Positions 63,320 through 64,000 of a stretch of 64,000 nt of DNA are shown piece after piece. Made by a program: the position numbers and the translations under genes. The stretch spans positions 13,246-77,245 of the forward strand of contig CAKTVQ010000006.1 of assembly GCA_934630375.1 (NCBI GenBank), given 5' to 3'. Below the pieces are notes generated by a model. That model saw only the letters and a list, made by a program, of their open reading frames with translations, had not been told where the DNA came from and ran no database searches. Source of the DNA: an uncultured Collinsella sp. (lineage in GTDB: Bacteria; Actinomycetota; Coriobacteriia; Coriobacteriales; Coriobacteriaceae). The stretch's first letter is position 1, and the number at the start of each line of letters is the position of its first letter.

Positions 63320-64000
63320 TTACGCCTCCTTCTTGGTCGAAGCAACAGAGCTGGCAGCCACAGACGCAGCGCCAGCAGCACCGCCCGCCACATCAAAGCG
63401 ATCGACATCCGCGGCGCTCGCGCGACCGGTCACAATGTCAAACGCCAGCTCCTCGGCCTGCGCATGCGTCTTGCCGACGGCCTCGGCGGCGGCGACAATC
63501 GCCAGCACACGCTCGTACTCGGTCGGAATGACCTTCACAAAGTGCTTGCTCATCGTCTCAAAGCTGTAGAGCAGCTTGATGCCGCGCGGGCTCTGCGTCG
63601 CGTCCACGTGCTCCTGGATGAGCGCACGGACCTGCTCCAGCTCGACGGCCGTCGGGGCCTTGAGCTCAACGCTCTCGTGGTTCACGCGGGCATCGAGCGT
63701 GCCGTACTGGTCAAAGACATAGGCCACGCCGCCCGTCATGCCGGCGGCAAAGTTCTGCCCGACCTCGCCCAGGATGAGCGCCAGGCCGCCCGTCATGTAC
63801 TCACAGCCGTGGTTGCCGCAGCCCTCGACCACCACGGTGGCACCGGAGTTGCGCACGCCAAAGCGCTGGCCGGCCAGACCGTTAATGAAGCCGCGGCCGC
63901 TCGTAGCGCCAAAGAACGCAACATTGCCCACGATGATGTTCTCGTCGAACTTGTAGGTCGCATGCGGGTTGGGGCGCACCGACACCTCGCCGCCCGAAAG
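63320..64000 (-). CDS. gltB: glutamate synthase large subunit, 3' end (5' part outside window)
   Basis: The last 226 residues of the large subunit. This is the right-handed beta-helix (GXGXG) region: GNVAFFGATSGRGFINGLAGQRFGVRNSG, GNHGCEYMTGG and GEVGQNFAAGMTGGVAYV. A C-terminal helical extension ends in an Ala/Ser-rich tail. The frame is open to the right edge. It sits five bases before gltD. Confidence 0.95.
   Translation of the reverse strand, partial: LSGGEVSVRPNPHATYKFDENIIVGNVAFFGATSGRGFINGLAGQRFGVRNSGATVVVEGCGNHGCEYMTGGLALILGEVGQNFAAGMTGGVAYVFDQYGTLDARVNHESVELKAPTAVELEQVRALIQEHVDATQSPRGIKLLYSFETMSKHFVKVIPTEYERVLAIVAAAEAVGKTHAQAEELAFDIVTGRASAADVDRFDVAGGAAGAASVAASSVASTKKEA

Overview
The window is a GC-rich chromosomal segment, most likely from an anaerobic gut actinobacterium of the Coriobacteriia (Collinsella-like). 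The grounds are the anaerobic gene content ([FeFe]-hydrogenase, superoxide reductase, phosphorylating PTS/GH4 sugar use, Fe-dependent alcohol dehydrogenase), an actinobacterial codon style and an LPXTG-anchored surface protein. The genus is inferred from general familiarity, not from a database search. No rRNA, tRNA, prophage, transposase, cas genes or origin were recognised. Most genes lie on the minus strand.

Layout. 1-2 kb: ruvC-ruvA-ruvB, with a LexA/SOS-type box in front. 2-4 kb: a NadE-like protein that appears to have lost both active sites. 4.1-8.1 kb: superoxide reductase and a SWIM/SNF2 helicase. 8.2-19 kb: dnaE and the addB-addA recombination nuclease. 19.2-23.2 kb: YerC-like regulator, 4-TM holin-like protein, then a divergent Rrf2 regulator / cysK-mnmA sulfur block. 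23.3-30.4 kb: M42 peptidase, Fe-alcohol dehydrogenase, DUF1275 membrane protein, YgiQ radical SAM protein and CPBP protease. 30.5-37 kb: an orphan RelB-like antitoxin and a tight four-gene operon (GltD/NuoF-type fusion, [FeFe]-hydrogenase, lipoprotein binding protein, fused permease-ATPase). 37.2-41.9 kb: an alpha-glucoside PTS operon (EIIA, BglG/LicT antiterminator, EIICB, GH4 6-phospho-alpha-glucosidase) with a candidate antiterminator leader. 42-45.6 kb: flavodoxin/ferredoxin protein and DEAD-box RNA helicase. 46.2-53.3 kb: FHA protein, Ser/Thr kinase and a giant LPXTG coiled-coil/CAP surface protein. 53.6-56.7 kb: copper set copA, copZ, csoR. 56.9-64 kb: small zinc-ribbon protein, amidohydrolase, a nuclease-like protein, an unknown protein, then gltD and the 3' end of gltB.

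The most unusual signal is intergenic. Between 45.9 and 60.7 kb there are 14 copies (plus one half copy) of a roughly 57-bp palindromic element with 16-bp arms (GTCTCAATCTGTAACA and its reverse complement). They sit in five clusters with a strict 80-81-bp period, and two clusters directly flank a PD-(D/E)XK-like gene at 59.3-60.4 kb. At least four further dispersed palindrome families occur elsewhere: a 37-bp inverted pair near 8.1 kb, GTTGCGGTGAAATA hairpins, GGGACGTTCC hairpins, and a 235-bp element with paired ends seen twice. These, the doubly degenerate NadE homologue and the hydrogenase-transporter operon are the main leads.
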